Shown here: piece by piece, positions 11,393-18,538 of the stretch | Layout of the letters: each line of letters opens with the position of its first letter | How positions within the stretch are numbered: position 1 is the stretch's first letter | DNA from: a virus | DNA length: 23,587 bases | Strand: one strand, 5' to 3' | Virus record (IMG/VR): IMGVR_UViG_3300021963_000657 | Location: 1-23,587 of that record | Made by a program: the position numbers and the translations under genes | Notes under the pieces: generated by a model | What the model was told of the DNA's origin: nothing | Seen by the model: only the letters and a program-made list of their open reading frames with translations | Database searches by the model: none

Positions 11393-11598
11393 TTGATTTC
11401 TCCAAAGATGTCAGGCCGCAATGTTGCACGCAACACCTTGCCCTTTGTGTACCGTTCAATGGCAACGCAAACCTCTGCGCTTGCCAAACCTCGACCTGTG
11501 ATAAGTGCGGCCATCCACTGCTTGGTTACGCCCAAGTGTCGAGCCAAAGCGATCTTCGATCCCCGTGGCTTGTCTTCAAAAAATTCCTCTAGCGTCAT
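11389..11598 (-). CDS. Cro/YdaS-like HTH repressor
   Basis: This protein has 69 residues starting at the ATG at 11598, which has an AAGGAG ribosome site; the much longer frame to 11829 reads through the promoter region and the opposite gene and is rejected. It has a helix-turn-helix (SKIALARHLGVTKQWMAALI, 14-33), then ASAEVCVAIERYTKGKVLRATLRPDIF, the ending typical of YdaS/Cro-like proteins. It should repress one or both promoters in the divergent region beside it. Its position at the junction of leftward replication genes and the rightward operon fits a switch gene. Coupled by ATGA to the initiator gene. Confidence 0.85.
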   Translation of the reverse strand: MTLEEFFEDKPRGSKIALARHLGVTKQWMAALITGRGLASAEVCVAIERYTKGKVLRATLRPDIFGEIK

Positions 11599-11716
11599 CC
11601 TGACTCCTTGTGTTTGTGAAACTTGATCATACACCAAAAAATCATTTGTGCAAGTGTTGTTGCAAAATAAGTTAATGTGTGTATGATACGAGACTTCAAC
11701 AGCGAAGGGAGAGTGT
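11599..11716. promoter_or_regulatory. Divergent promoter and operator region
   Basis: Leftward: TTGCAC (minus strand, 11648-11653), 16 bp, TATGAT (11626-11631), leading to the Cro-like gene. Rightward: TTGCAA (11660-11665), 16 bp, TATGAT (11682-11687), leading to the gene at 11717 with the leader AACAGCGAAGGGAGAGTGT. The two -35 boxes are only a few bases apart, and TTGTGCAA (11646-11653) and TTGTTGCAA (11657-11665) lie between them as likely operator half-sites. A repressor bound here could shut both promoters. Confidence 0.7.
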
Positions 11717-11887
11717 ATGCACAGCGAAGAGGAATACAACCAAGCGATGCTGGAGAGGCAACAGATGCTTGAGGAGGCTCTAGAACGGGCTGAGACAGGC
11801 GTTGCAACCGAGGACGACTGGGACATCATATGTTTTTCATGTGGCGTAACCAGACGGCCAAAATCAACTGAAACTAGGAGCGAATGA
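11717..11887 (+). CDS. Small acidic protein with CxxC, unknown function
   Basis: This 56-residue protein is the first gene of the rightward operon. It has a Glu/Gln/Met-rich helix (SEEEYNQAMLERQQMLEEAL) and then DDWDIICFSCGVTRRPK, whose CFSC could form half of a zinc knuckle in a dimer. The ribosome site GAAGGGAG is good, and the stop overlaps the next start (ATGATG, 11884-11887). The start-site leader resembles those of the leftward units. Function unknown; as the first gene after a repressor-controlled promoter it may be regulatory. Confidence 0.72.
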   Translation: MHSEEEYNQAMLERQQMLEEALERAETGVATEDDWDIICFSCGVTRRPKSTETRSE

Positions 11888-12537
11888 TGGCTTTAATAGC
11901 GAGAGAAAGCGGCGGCGGCGGAACCTTTACCCCAGTGCCCCCGGGGATGTACTTGGCGCGGTGCTACCGCATCGTTGACCTTGGCACACAGAAGAGCGAA
12001 TACCTTGGACAGATCAAAAACCTGCCCAAAGTGATGTTGCAATTCGAGGTGCATGGAGAAGACGACGCAGGCAAACCACTGGTCACGGCCAAAGGTGAAC
12101 CAATGTCAATCAGCAAGAACTTCACACTGTCTCTGGCAGAGAAGGCCACCTTGCGCAAAGACCTGCAAACATGGCGTGGCAAAGAGTTCACAGCCGACGA
12201 GTTGCGTGGGTTCCAAATCGACAATGTATTGGGCGCTTGGGCCATGATTGCCATCACTAAGGCGGTGGGCAACAACGGCAAAGAGTACACCAACATTGCC
12301 AACATCAACTCGGTGCCCAAGGCCATGAAGGCAAACCTGCCTGAAGGCCACAACAAGTGCGCCGCGTTCTACATTGAAAGCCCAGACATGGATATGTTTG
12401 AGACCTTCAGTGACAACCTTCGCGCCAAGATCGAGCAGTCACCTGAGTGGCAGGCTCGTGGCAACCAGCCCGCCAAAGCCGCAAGTGCCTCCAAAGGTTC
12501 AGGCTTTGACGATATGGACGACGACATCCCGTTTTAA
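11884..12537 (+). CDS. SSB-like single-stranded DNA-binding protein
   Basis: This 217-residue protein has an N-terminal beta-rich domain (10-165) beginning FTPVPPGMYLARCYRIVDLG, a pattern seen in phage SSB-like proteins adjacent to recombination nucleases, followed by a short Ala/Ser/Lys linker and an acidic tail ending DDMDDDIPF. That ending copies the conserved C-terminal tip of bacterial SSB (DDDIPF), which recruits host repair and replication proteins. It probably coats single-stranded DNA during replication and recombination. It lies next to a RecB-like nuclease. Fold assignment is by pattern; the tail is direct evidence. Confidence 0.83.
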   Translation: MMALIARESGGGGTFTPVPPGMYLARCYRIVDLGTQKSEYLGQIKNLPKVMLQFEVHGEDDAGKPLVTAKGEPMSISKNFTLSLAEKATLRKDLQTWRGKEFTADELRGFQIDNVLGAWAMIAITKAVGNNGKEYTNIANINSVPKAMKANLPEGHNKCAAFYIESPDMDMFETFSDNLRAKIEQSPEWQARGNQPAKAASASKGSGFDDMDDDIPF

Positions 12538-12555
12538 ACTAAAAGGAGAGTGGCA

Positions 12556-12825
12556 ATGTTTATTTCAAACGCAGAAAAAAATCAGATGCGCGAAAGCATC
12601 ACATACCTACTTGCAGAAACTTCTCGCGTTAAAAGCGAAATTTTGTTTTTGACGGCCAAAATTAAAGTGCTGGAGGGCAAAGCACCAGAGACAAAGAAGC
12701 CTCGCAAGAAGCATACGATGTCACCTGAAGGCCGAGCAAGAATGAGCCAGATGATGAAAGACCGACACGCAAAAAACAAACTGGAGAAAGCAAATGCTAC
12801 AAGCATCAGCACCACGAGCATCTGA
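12556..12825 (+). CDS. Small coiled-coil protein with basic motif
   Basis: This protein has 89 residues when started at the ATG at 12556, which has AAGGAG at 7-base spacing; a GTG at 12550 is too close to that site. It has an N-terminal coiled coil (5-40), a basic linker (KKPRKKH) and the motif MSPEGRARMSQMMKDRHAK, like the short DNA-binding NUMOD3-type repeat found in phage proteins. It probably binds DNA. Its end overlaps the start of the nuclease gene by 32 bases, so the two are translated together. Confidence 0.72.
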   Translation: MFISNAEKNQMRESITYLLAETSRVKSEILFLTAKIKVLEGKAPETKKPRKKHTMSPEGRARMSQMMKDRHAKNKLEKANATSISTTSI

Positions 12826-13561
12826 GTCAAATCACTGGTACACCCGTGATGGGGTGCCACAGTACACCGTAGAGGCCAAGAAGGGAGGTCAGCGTAACAC
12901 CACCCTCCGCGATGCCCGCACGATGAACTTGGTGCCCAGTGTCACTACAATCCTCAATATCGCCGCGAAACCAGCCTTACTGGCTTGGATGCAACAGCAA
13001 GTGTTGTATGCGGCGTTAACGCTTCCACGCCGCCCAGACGAGCCTGAAAAGGAATACATCGACCGAATCATCAACGATTCCAAAGAACAGGGTCGTTCTG
13101 CGGCGGATGCTGGAACAGACATCCATGCATCGATACAAGGACACTATGAAGGAAAGACAACAGGCAAGCACGCCGAAATGGTTGCCGCCTGCACGCAAGC
13201 AATTGACAACTGGGCTGGCCCACGCACATGGATCAGCGAACGAGCCTTTGCGCACGAGGCGGGCTTTGGGGGCAAATGCGACCTCTATTCTGAATCGGAC
13301 GGCGGCTTTGTGGCTGACATCAAAACCAAAGAGTTCACCGACCCAGACAAGATTGGTGGATACGATGAGCATCTGATGCAGTTGGCCGCGTACCGTGTGG
13401 GGCTTGGCGTCCCGAACGCACGGTGTGCGAATGTGTTTGTCTCGCGCAATGTCCCGGGTCTGGTGGTGGTCAAGGAGTGGCCCCTCGAAGACCTCACCAC
13501 GGGCTGGGAGATGTTCATGCACCTTCTAGCATTCTGGCAACTTAAGAACGACCACAAGTAA
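12794..13561 (+). CDS. RecB/Cas4-like PD-(D/E)XK nuclease
   Basis: This 255-residue protein shows the RecB nuclease motif set in order: GTDIH (His111), SERAF (Glu149), GGKCDLY (Asp163), VADIKTK (Asp175, Lys177) and QLAAYR (Gln196, Tyr200). These residues bind metal and cut DNA. No iron-sulfur cysteine set like that of Cas4 is evident, so a RecB-family exonuclease is the better name. Beside the SSB-like gene it likely serves recombination or end processing, possibly degradation of host DNA. The start is supported by GGAG at 7 bases. Confidence 0.87.
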   Translation: MLQASAPRASESNHWYTRDGVPQYTVEAKKGGQRNTTLRDARTMNLVPSVTTILNIAAKPALLAWMQQQVLYAALTLPRRPDEPEKEYIDRIINDSKEQGRSAADAGTDIHASIQGHYEGKTTGKHAEMVAACTQAIDNWAGPRTWISERAFAHEAGFGGKCDLYSESDGGFVADIKTKEFTDPDKIGGYDEHLMQLAAYRVGLGVPNARCANVFVSRNVPGLVVVKEWPLEDLTTGWEMFMHLLAFWQLKNDHK

Positions 13562-13563
13562 TC

Positions 13564-13776
13564 ATGCAAAAAATTGAAGCATTCAGAGCCAGCGATGGAA
13601 CCTTATGGGAGGACAAGGACAAGGCCGAGCGCCACGAATTGTTTCTCCAGAAGGACATGATCGTCGAAGAGTTTCTCGACAACGACATCAACCCCTACAA
13701 GGCGCTGGCGCAACGATCAATTGCACGAACCACTATCATCAACTGGGAACTCTGGAAGAACAAAAATGCTGAGTGA
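13564..13776 (+). CDS. Small charged protein, unknown function
   Basis: This 70-residue protein begins MQKIEAFRASDGTLWEDKDKAERHE and ends with IARTTIINWELWKNKNAE. It is mostly helical and mildly acidic. Its start lies two bases after the nuclease stop and its end overlaps the next gene by 11 bases, so it belongs to the rightward operon. The N-terminal pattern, a beta hairpin followed by DKAERHE, resembles a small domain often seen in phage hypothetical proteins. Function unknown. Confidence 0.74.
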   Translation: MQKIEAFRASDGTLWEDKDKAERHELFLQKDMIVEEFLDNDINPYKALAQRSIARTTIINWELWKNKNAE

Positions 13777-13999
13777 AGAGACCATCAAACAAATCTTTTT
13801 CTACTGCGATCTGCATGAACCAAACGCGGTTGTTGCCGACGATGTGGACATCGTTCAATTTGCGCACAAGATTGCGGCGTATGTTGAGCCTATCATTGCC
13901 GCAAAGGAGCATCAGAGATGCGTACAGATCGTAAGCCATATGAACCCAGAAGTCTCCCGCTCATTGGAAAATCAGAGGCCGAAATACTTGAGGCGTTGA
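13766..13999 (+). CDS. Small protein, unknown function
   Basis: This protein has 77 residues starting at the ATG at 13766, inside the end of the previous gene; an earlier in-frame ATG at 13721 would duplicate more of the neighbour and is not used. It contains IKQIFFYCDLHEPNAVVADD, then VQFAHKIAAYVE and a His/Arg-containing tail. The pattern looks like a conserved phage family of unknown function. It overlaps the next gene by 82 bases in another frame, which is unusually long here, so the tail may be dispensable. Confidence 0.68.
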   Translation: MLSEETIKQIFFYCDLHEPNAVVADDVDIVQFAHKIAAYVEPIIAAKEHQRCVQIVSHMNPEVSRSLENQRPKYLRR

Positions 14000-14100
14000 T
14001 GGAGGCGTACATGAAGGGCTTTGACGACGGTGTCGAAGAAGCCCAGCGCCAATTCATACAGACCCAAATTCTTCTTATGACGCCAGCAGGAAGCGCATGA
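13918..14100 (+). CDS. Small helical protein, unknown function
   Basis: This 60-residue protein has a strong AAGGAG ribosome site 8 bases before the ATG, supporting the start despite the 82-base overlap with the previous gene. It begins MRTDRKPYEPRSLPLIGKSE and then has a charged helix YMKGFDDGVEEAQRQF. The stop overlaps the next start by ATGA (14097-14100). The helix resembles part of the product of 4131-4292. Function unknown. Confidence 0.7.
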   Translation: MRTDRKPYEPRSLPLIGKSEAEILEALMEAYMKGFDDGVEEAQRQFIQTQILLMTPAGSA

Positions 14101-14525
14101 CAGACAAAGTGATACCAATACTGCCAGAACGCGCCTGCGGGGGCTGTACGGCCTGCTGTGAGGGGTGGCTAAGTGGGGAAGCCCACGGCCACACCTTCCA
14201 GCCGGGCCGCCCCTGCTTCTACCTCGACAAGGGTTGCGGCATCTACGAGACCCGCCCAGAAGACCCCTGCCAGACCTACAAGTGCGTGTGGCTCAAGGAG
14301 GACACCTTACCCCTGTGGATGCGGCCAGACAAGTCTGGGGCCATCGTCACCGAGCGCGAGGTCGAGGGTATCAAGTATTGGGATGTCTCTGAGTGCGGCC
14401 AGACCTTGACCGCAGAGATGCTGTCGTGGTTGATCATGTACACCATCGACAACCAGACTAACCTTCAGTGGCGCGTCAAGAGTGGTGCGCTGAAGATCGG
14501 CCAGCCCGATTTCCTTGAGCAATAA
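14097..14525 (+). CDS. YkgJ-family cysteine-cluster protein
   Basis: This 142-residue protein has the N-terminal cluster CGGCTACC (Cys14, 17, 20, 21), then Cys40, Cys47 and DPCQTYKC (Cys58, Cys63). This is the pattern of the YkgJ/UPF0153 family (CxxCxxCC proteins) thought to bind zinc or iron; the biochemical role of the family is not settled. The C-terminal part is helical. It is the last gene of the rightward operon, and its stop codon lies beside the leftward terminator at 14524-14547. Why a phage carries it is unclear; metal binding or a host-directed modification role is possible. Confidence 0.85.
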   Translation: MTDKVIPILPERACGGCTACCEGWLSGEAHGHTFQPGRPCFYLDKGCGIYETRPEDPCQTYKCVWLKEDTLPLWMRPDKSGAIVTEREVEGIKYWDVSECGQTLTAEMLSWLIMYTIDNQTNLQWRVKSGALKIGQPDFLEQ

Positions 14526-14547
14526 AAAAGCCCCCATTGCTGGGGGC
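14524..14547 (-). terminator. Intrinsic terminator of the leftward virion operon
   Basis: On the minus strand GCCCCC-AGCAAT-GGGGGC is followed by TTTTTT: a six-pair G/C stem plus U-tract. It lies 41 bases after the stop of the transglycosylase gene. In the rightward direction no T-tract follows, so it is mainly a leftward terminator. It stops virion transcription before it can run antisense into the rightward operon. Confidence 0.88.
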
Positions 14548-14587
14548 CAAGGGTAGGAGAGTGGCAACTGCAACTACCGCCACCATT

Positions 14588-15829
14588 CTATTCCTTTTCC
14601 TTGATGTAGTCGTTAGCCATTCCCGCAGGAATTGACAGCAAACCAAGGCCCGTACCCACAGCGCGGGTAAGTGGGTGGGGAACCATAGCCGCAAGCGATC
14701 CAAGCCCGCCAATGCCCTTAATAACCGCCCCTGATGTGTCGCCCTTCTCGTAGCGATCAATCATGTCAGCGATGTCGTAGCCTGCGCTTCCGCCAGCGAT
14801 TGCAGGGCCAATGACTGGAACCTTGGAGATAAACCCTATCTTTTCCAGCATTTTGTTTCTGGCCGCTTCTTTGGCAAGTTGTTCGGCTGTCTTTTGCTTA
14901 CGGTACAGCATATCCATGAGCGACTCACCAGCCTCTGGGACGCCCCACATCTTGGACATCTTGCCGCTGACCTTGCCGTGCCCTTTGGCGCGTTCACGGC
15001 TTGTTACAACATCTTCTACGGTGTAGCCAGAGCCGCGACCGTAGCCAGTTTTCTTCTTGTACTTTTGGCCGGGGGCATTTTCATCAACCGCAGATGTACC
15101 CGCACCCTTGTTTTGCGCAACGGTGTCCAAAGCCTCTGAAATCTTTTTTGAAAGCCCGACACCCGCCTGCGCCGTACCAACACCTGCGCCAGTAAGAGCG
15201 CCAGCACCAGTCAACAAAGTCTTGTCAACTTCGCCACTGGGGCCAGACGCCAATTGACGGGCGCGTTTGTAAAGTTGCTCAACTCCTGTCAACTCTGGCT
15301 CTGTTTCGTCAATGTCTGGCGGAAGATTGCCAAGGTAACTCAAGTCTTCAGAGCCTTGTACCTGCGCTTCTTGCGCTGGCTCTTCCTGCGCAATAAACCC
15401 AGTCTGAGTCAAGTCCCTCATGCCGCCAATCTTGGCGAGGTAGTTTCGAGTCTCCAGAGGCAACAACTTCATGTCATTGTTTTGCGCAAAACTTTTCGCT
15501 ATCGTTGGGTTTGCGTTATATCCAACCAGCGCATATCTTGGATCGCCTTTGTGCGCGTCCAAATTTTCTCTAAGGATGCGCATACCAGCGTCGATGTTGA
15601 TCTCTGGGTTTAGCAGATCATCAGGCTTCAACCCCAAACCTTCTGCGTTGGATGGCATGACCTGCATGGGGCCAAGAGCGCCCTTGGGTGACTTGCCATA
15701 AGGATTGAATTTGTTTTCCGACCAACCAACAGCCAAAGCAAGTTCTGGATCGATGCCGTAATCCCTTGCCCGCTCGGCAATCATGCGTGCAATGTTTTTT
15801 TGCTCGTCATTCAGTTCTGGAAATTTCAT
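14588..15829 (-). CDS. Virion lytic transglycosylase / ejection-type protein
   Basis: This 413-residue protein has an N-terminal SLT (soluble lytic transglycosylase) domain: catalytic Glu38 in WSENKFNP, GALGPMQVMP (50-59), DAGMRIL (80-86) and ALVGYNANP (100-108). The central part (150-200) is polar. The C-terminal half has Gly/Ala-rich hydrophobic stretches (about 207-230, 343-356 and 370-405) that could insert into membranes. Such proteins sit inside or at the tip of the virion and cut peptidoglycan while DNA enters. It is the last gene of the leftward virion operon. An AAGGTAA ribosome site precedes it. Confidence 0.88.
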   Translation of the reverse strand: MKFPELNDEQKNIARMIAERARDYGIDPELALAVGWSENKFNPYGKSPKGALGPMQVMPSNAEGLGLKPDDLLNPEINIDAGMRILRENLDAHKGDPRYALVGYNANPTIAKSFAQNNDMKLLPLETRNYLAKIGGMRDLTQTGFIAQEEPAQEAQVQGSEDLSYLGNLPPDIDETEPELTGVEQLYKRARQLASGPSGEVDKTLLTGAGALTGAGVGTAQAGVGLSKKISEALDTVAQNKGAGTSAVDENAPGQKYKKKTGYGRGSGYTVEDVVTSRERAKGHGKVSGKMSKMWGVPEAGESLMDMLYRKQKTAEQLAKEAARNKMLEKIGFISKVPVIGPAIAGGSAGYDIADMIDRYEKGDTSGAVIKGIGGLGSLAAMVPHPLTRAVGTGLGLLSIPAGMANDYIKEKE

Positions 15830-15835
15830 GGCGTA

Positions 15836-17611
15836 TTACCTTATCTGCGACTCTAGAGGGCCAGCATTACTTGGCACGGCGCGACGGGATGTGTCAGGCG
15901 CACCCTTGAAGCCGGGGAAATACTTCTTAGCCAAATCGCCCGTGACTTTGTTGTAGTGGTTGTATGACTCTTTGTATTCTTTTGAAGACTTGAAATCGTC
16001 CACATACTTGTTCGGGTTCTTTTGCGCCCATGCTTGGTAGTCTTCAGCCACATCACGATCAAACTCAGCGCGGGCCTTCACAAACTGCGCTTTAGCCATC
16101 GCTGACTTGCGAGAGTCTTCCCACACATTGGGGTTCAAGTTGGCAATCAAGGCGCGTTCACCCTCAGTGATTGCGCCCTGTTTAGCCATCAATGAAATGG
16201 TATCTTGCAGATTCAGCATAGTGCTGTTTCTCAACACCATCATCGCGGTGTTGACCAATTCAGGGTCGCCAGACGCACGCAACAGCGCGGGTTTGAGCGC
16301 CGCAATCTCGGTTGTGCCAAGCGGCGTGCGAACCCCGCCGGGGCCAGTGGTGGCTTGGATGATGGCATTACGAACCGTTGGATCGGAAAACAAACTAAAT
16401 ACCTTGCCAGTGTTTTTATTTTCTGCAATGCCATAAATTGAGTTGGATGCAATAACGCGCTCTTGAGCGGTATCACGACTCAACATCAATCTGGTTCGCT
16501 GTTCAGCGTCAGACTCAATCCTTTTCTTGTTGCGCTCAATCTCTGCCGACTTTTCAATCTCTGCCTCGGCTGGAGTCTTTGGCCGCTCAAATTGCGGCTT
16601 GACAGCAGGCGCGGCTCCAGCAGACGGCTTCGCTCCCGCCGATGGCACTGCGCCAGCAGATGGTGCGGCTTCAGCAGGAATTGCTTCGCCAGCCACATTA
16701 GGCTTGGCACCTTGTCCCAAATCCATCCAACCTTTTGAGTCGTAATAGTTGTACATGACTTGAGGGTCGCGAGTTTTTCTGTACTCGGCAAGCACGGTTT
16801 TGTATTCCGCCTGCTCGTCAGCATCTAACTCGATTTCGCCAAGTTTCTCAAGGCCGGGGAGTTTGAACTTCCGACGCTCTCCCTGCTGGGCCTTTTGACG
16901 CTCAATTGCAACCTTCTCAGCATCTATGTTGAGTTTTGCTTCTGCTTCCAACTCTTTTGCCAAGCCCCCTGTGGGGTCAATCATTCGAGCCTCGTCAATC
17001 ATCTTCTGGGTAACTTGTCGTCCAGAGAAGGAAGGCATACTGCTTGGCGCGTTTTTCTGTGCGCTTTGCGCAATAGCCGCTTGAGGCACGCCAGCCGTAC
17101 CAGTTGCGCCAGTGACAATTTCTGTGCCTTCGCCAGATCGGCTTCTGCGATAGTCATTGAGCAAAGCCTGTTGAGCCAACGCGGCTTGCTTTTCTGCCAG
17201 CGCAAGTTTTTCCTTTTGAATTTGTTGCTGGCGAATAAAGTCTTTTTCAGACTCCGCCGCATACGCCTCTGCGGCATAACCAGCAGATTCACCAAAGCCA
17301 CCTGTTTTTGTTGGACGCAGAAAACCAGAAGCCGCCGCCATCAACGAAGTGTCAAATGGTGGGGTCATGCGCGAATCAAGGCTTTTCTTCAATGATTCAA
17401 TTTGTGCGTTCAGCGCGGCTTCTTGCTCACGCTTGTTGCGCATAGCACGCGCCAAGAAGTCCTCTTCAACAGGAACCTCTTGCTCTAAACCAGAGATGCG
17501 CTGTGCGGCCTGCGCAGGGTTGGGTGGCTGTGCGCTTGGTTGTGGAGCAGGGGCTGGAGGTCTTGCGGGAGCCATTGCTCCCAATCCACCTTGTGCTTGT
17601 GGTGTTGCCAT
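15836..17611 (-). CDS. Large helical virion or ejection protein
   Basis: This 591-residue protein has a Pro/Ala/Gln-rich N-terminus (1-40), a long Ala/Gln/Glu-rich coiled-coil region (50-150, including LALAEKQAALAQQALLNDY), a linker rich in Ala-Gly-Pro with short A-x-P-S-A-G repeats (roughly 305-340), and a helical C-terminal domain (350-580). It shows no enzyme motif. Its position, upstream of the transglycosylase and after a Gln/Gly-rich virion gene, fits an internal or ejected virion protein of podophage type. A GAGGTAAT ribosome site precedes the ATG. Confidence 0.75.
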   Translation of the reverse strand: MATPQAQGGLGAMAPARPPAPAPQPSAQPPNPAQAAQRISGLEQEVPVEEDFLARAMRNKREQEAALNAQIESLKKSLDSRMTPPFDTSLMAAASGFLRPTKTGGFGESAGYAAEAYAAESEKDFIRQQQIQKEKLALAEKQAALAQQALLNDYRRSRSGEGTEIVTGATGTAGVPQAAIAQSAQKNAPSSMPSFSGRQVTQKMIDEARMIDPTGGLAKELEAEAKLNIDAEKVAIERQKAQQGERRKFKLPGLEKLGEIELDADEQAEYKTVLAEYRKTRDPQVMYNYYDSKGWMDLGQGAKPNVAGEAIPAEAAPSAGAVPSAGAKPSAGAAPAVKPQFERPKTPAEAEIEKSAEIERNKKRIESDAEQRTRLMLSRDTAQERVIASNSIYGIAENKNTGKVFSLFSDPTVRNAIIQATTGPGGVRTPLGTTEIAALKPALLRASGDPELVNTAMMVLRNSTMLNLQDTISLMAKQGAITEGERALIANLNPNVWEDSRKSAMAKAQFVKARAEFDRDVAEDYQAWAQKNPNKYVDDFKSSKEYKESYNHYNKVTGDLAKKYFPGFKGAPDTSRRAVPSNAGPLESQIR

Positions 17612-17614
17612 TTA

Positions 17615-18538
17615 TTACCTCGCCATTTTTACTGTGCCGCCGCGTGCCAAATAGGCATGGGCTTTTGATCGTTGGGCTTTGCCGCCGTTCTTCATAATCA
17701 CTGCGCCGCCGTTTGCTTTTTTCATAAAAGCGCCAAGGCCAGTCAACAAGCCAGCAATCTGAGACAGTGGGCTGTTGGAGTAAGCGCCAGACTGTGGGCC
17801 AGTTTGTTGCTGGATAGACCCGCCGGGGACTTGGTACTGCTTCAGCAACTGAGAGAACGCTTGCGCCTGCGCCATTGGGTAGTCCAGCATCTTCTGGCCG
17901 AGAGCCTGTTGCTGACCACCGTACTCGCTCATAGCCTTCAAGCCACCAAGGCCCAGACCTTGTTGTGCTTGGCCTAAGTTCTCAAAACCTTGACCAGCCT
18001 GCAAAGCGCGGGACAGGTCTGCCTGCGCAAACTTGCCAGCCTCTGTGTAGCCAGACTGGAGGGCTTGCATTTGCTTACCCAGCAGATCGGACTGGAGGTC
18101 ACGCAAAGAGTTGCCAGTGATTTGCGCCTGACGACGAGAACCGAACTGACCAGAGCCAGTTGCCGCCGCGCCAAGGTTTGGCAGGATGTTCTCTTGAATG
18201 CTCCGCTGTTGCAGGCGACCCATTTCATCCACCACACCCATTGTGTAGGGGTTCATGTAGTCGGCCACAACATCAGGCATGGTGGTCGCGCCAGCCTGCC
18301 CAAACAGTTGAGATGCCGCGCCCATTGAGCCAGCACCAGAGAATGCCACATCTGGCACCATCTGGAAGGCTTGCTGTTGCAGTGGGCTAAAGCCAGCCAC
18401 ACCACCCTGCTGGACGGCGTTCTGACCAAGGTTGGCTATGTCTTGAAGGTAGTTGGTGTAAAACTCTGGCGCAGTCGCTTGCGTCTGCGTCGTCGTCGTT
18501 ACATCTGGTAGGGGATCACCCTGAAACAGTCCAGCCAT
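17615..18538 (-). CDS. Gln/Gly-rich virion protein
   Basis: This 307-residue protein is rich in Gln, Gly and Ala. It contains NYLQDIANLGQ, FGSRRQAQITGNSLRDLQSD and repeated LGQ/AQQGLGLG stretches, and a basic C-terminus with GGAVIMKNGGKAQRSKAHAY. The composition and helical repeats are common in phage tail-hub, internal or injected proteins. Its start overlaps the stop of the giant upstream gene as TAATG. No enzyme motif is visible. A structural role is inferred from neighbours. Confidence 0.75.
   Translation of the reverse strand: MAGLFQGDPLPDVTTTTQTQATAPEFYTNYLQDIANLGQNAVQQGGVAGFSPLQQQAFQMVPDVAFSGAGSMGAASQLFGQAGATTMPDVVADYMNPYTMGVVDEMGRLQQRSIQENILPNLGAAATGSGQFGSRRQAQITGNSLRDLQSDLLGKQMQALQSGYTEAGKFAQADLSRALQAGQGFENLGQAQQGLGLGGLKAMSEYGGQQQALGQKMLDYPMAQAQAFSQLLKQYQVPGGSIQQQTGPQSGAYSNSPLSQIAGLLTGLGAFMKKANGGAVIMKNGGKAQRSKAHAYLARGGTVKMAR

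Noticed and set aside
11389-11829. Longer version of the Cro-like gene
   Set aside because: It would run through the divergent promoters and the start of the rightward operon; the ATG at 11598 has a good ribosome site and gives a normal-length repressor.
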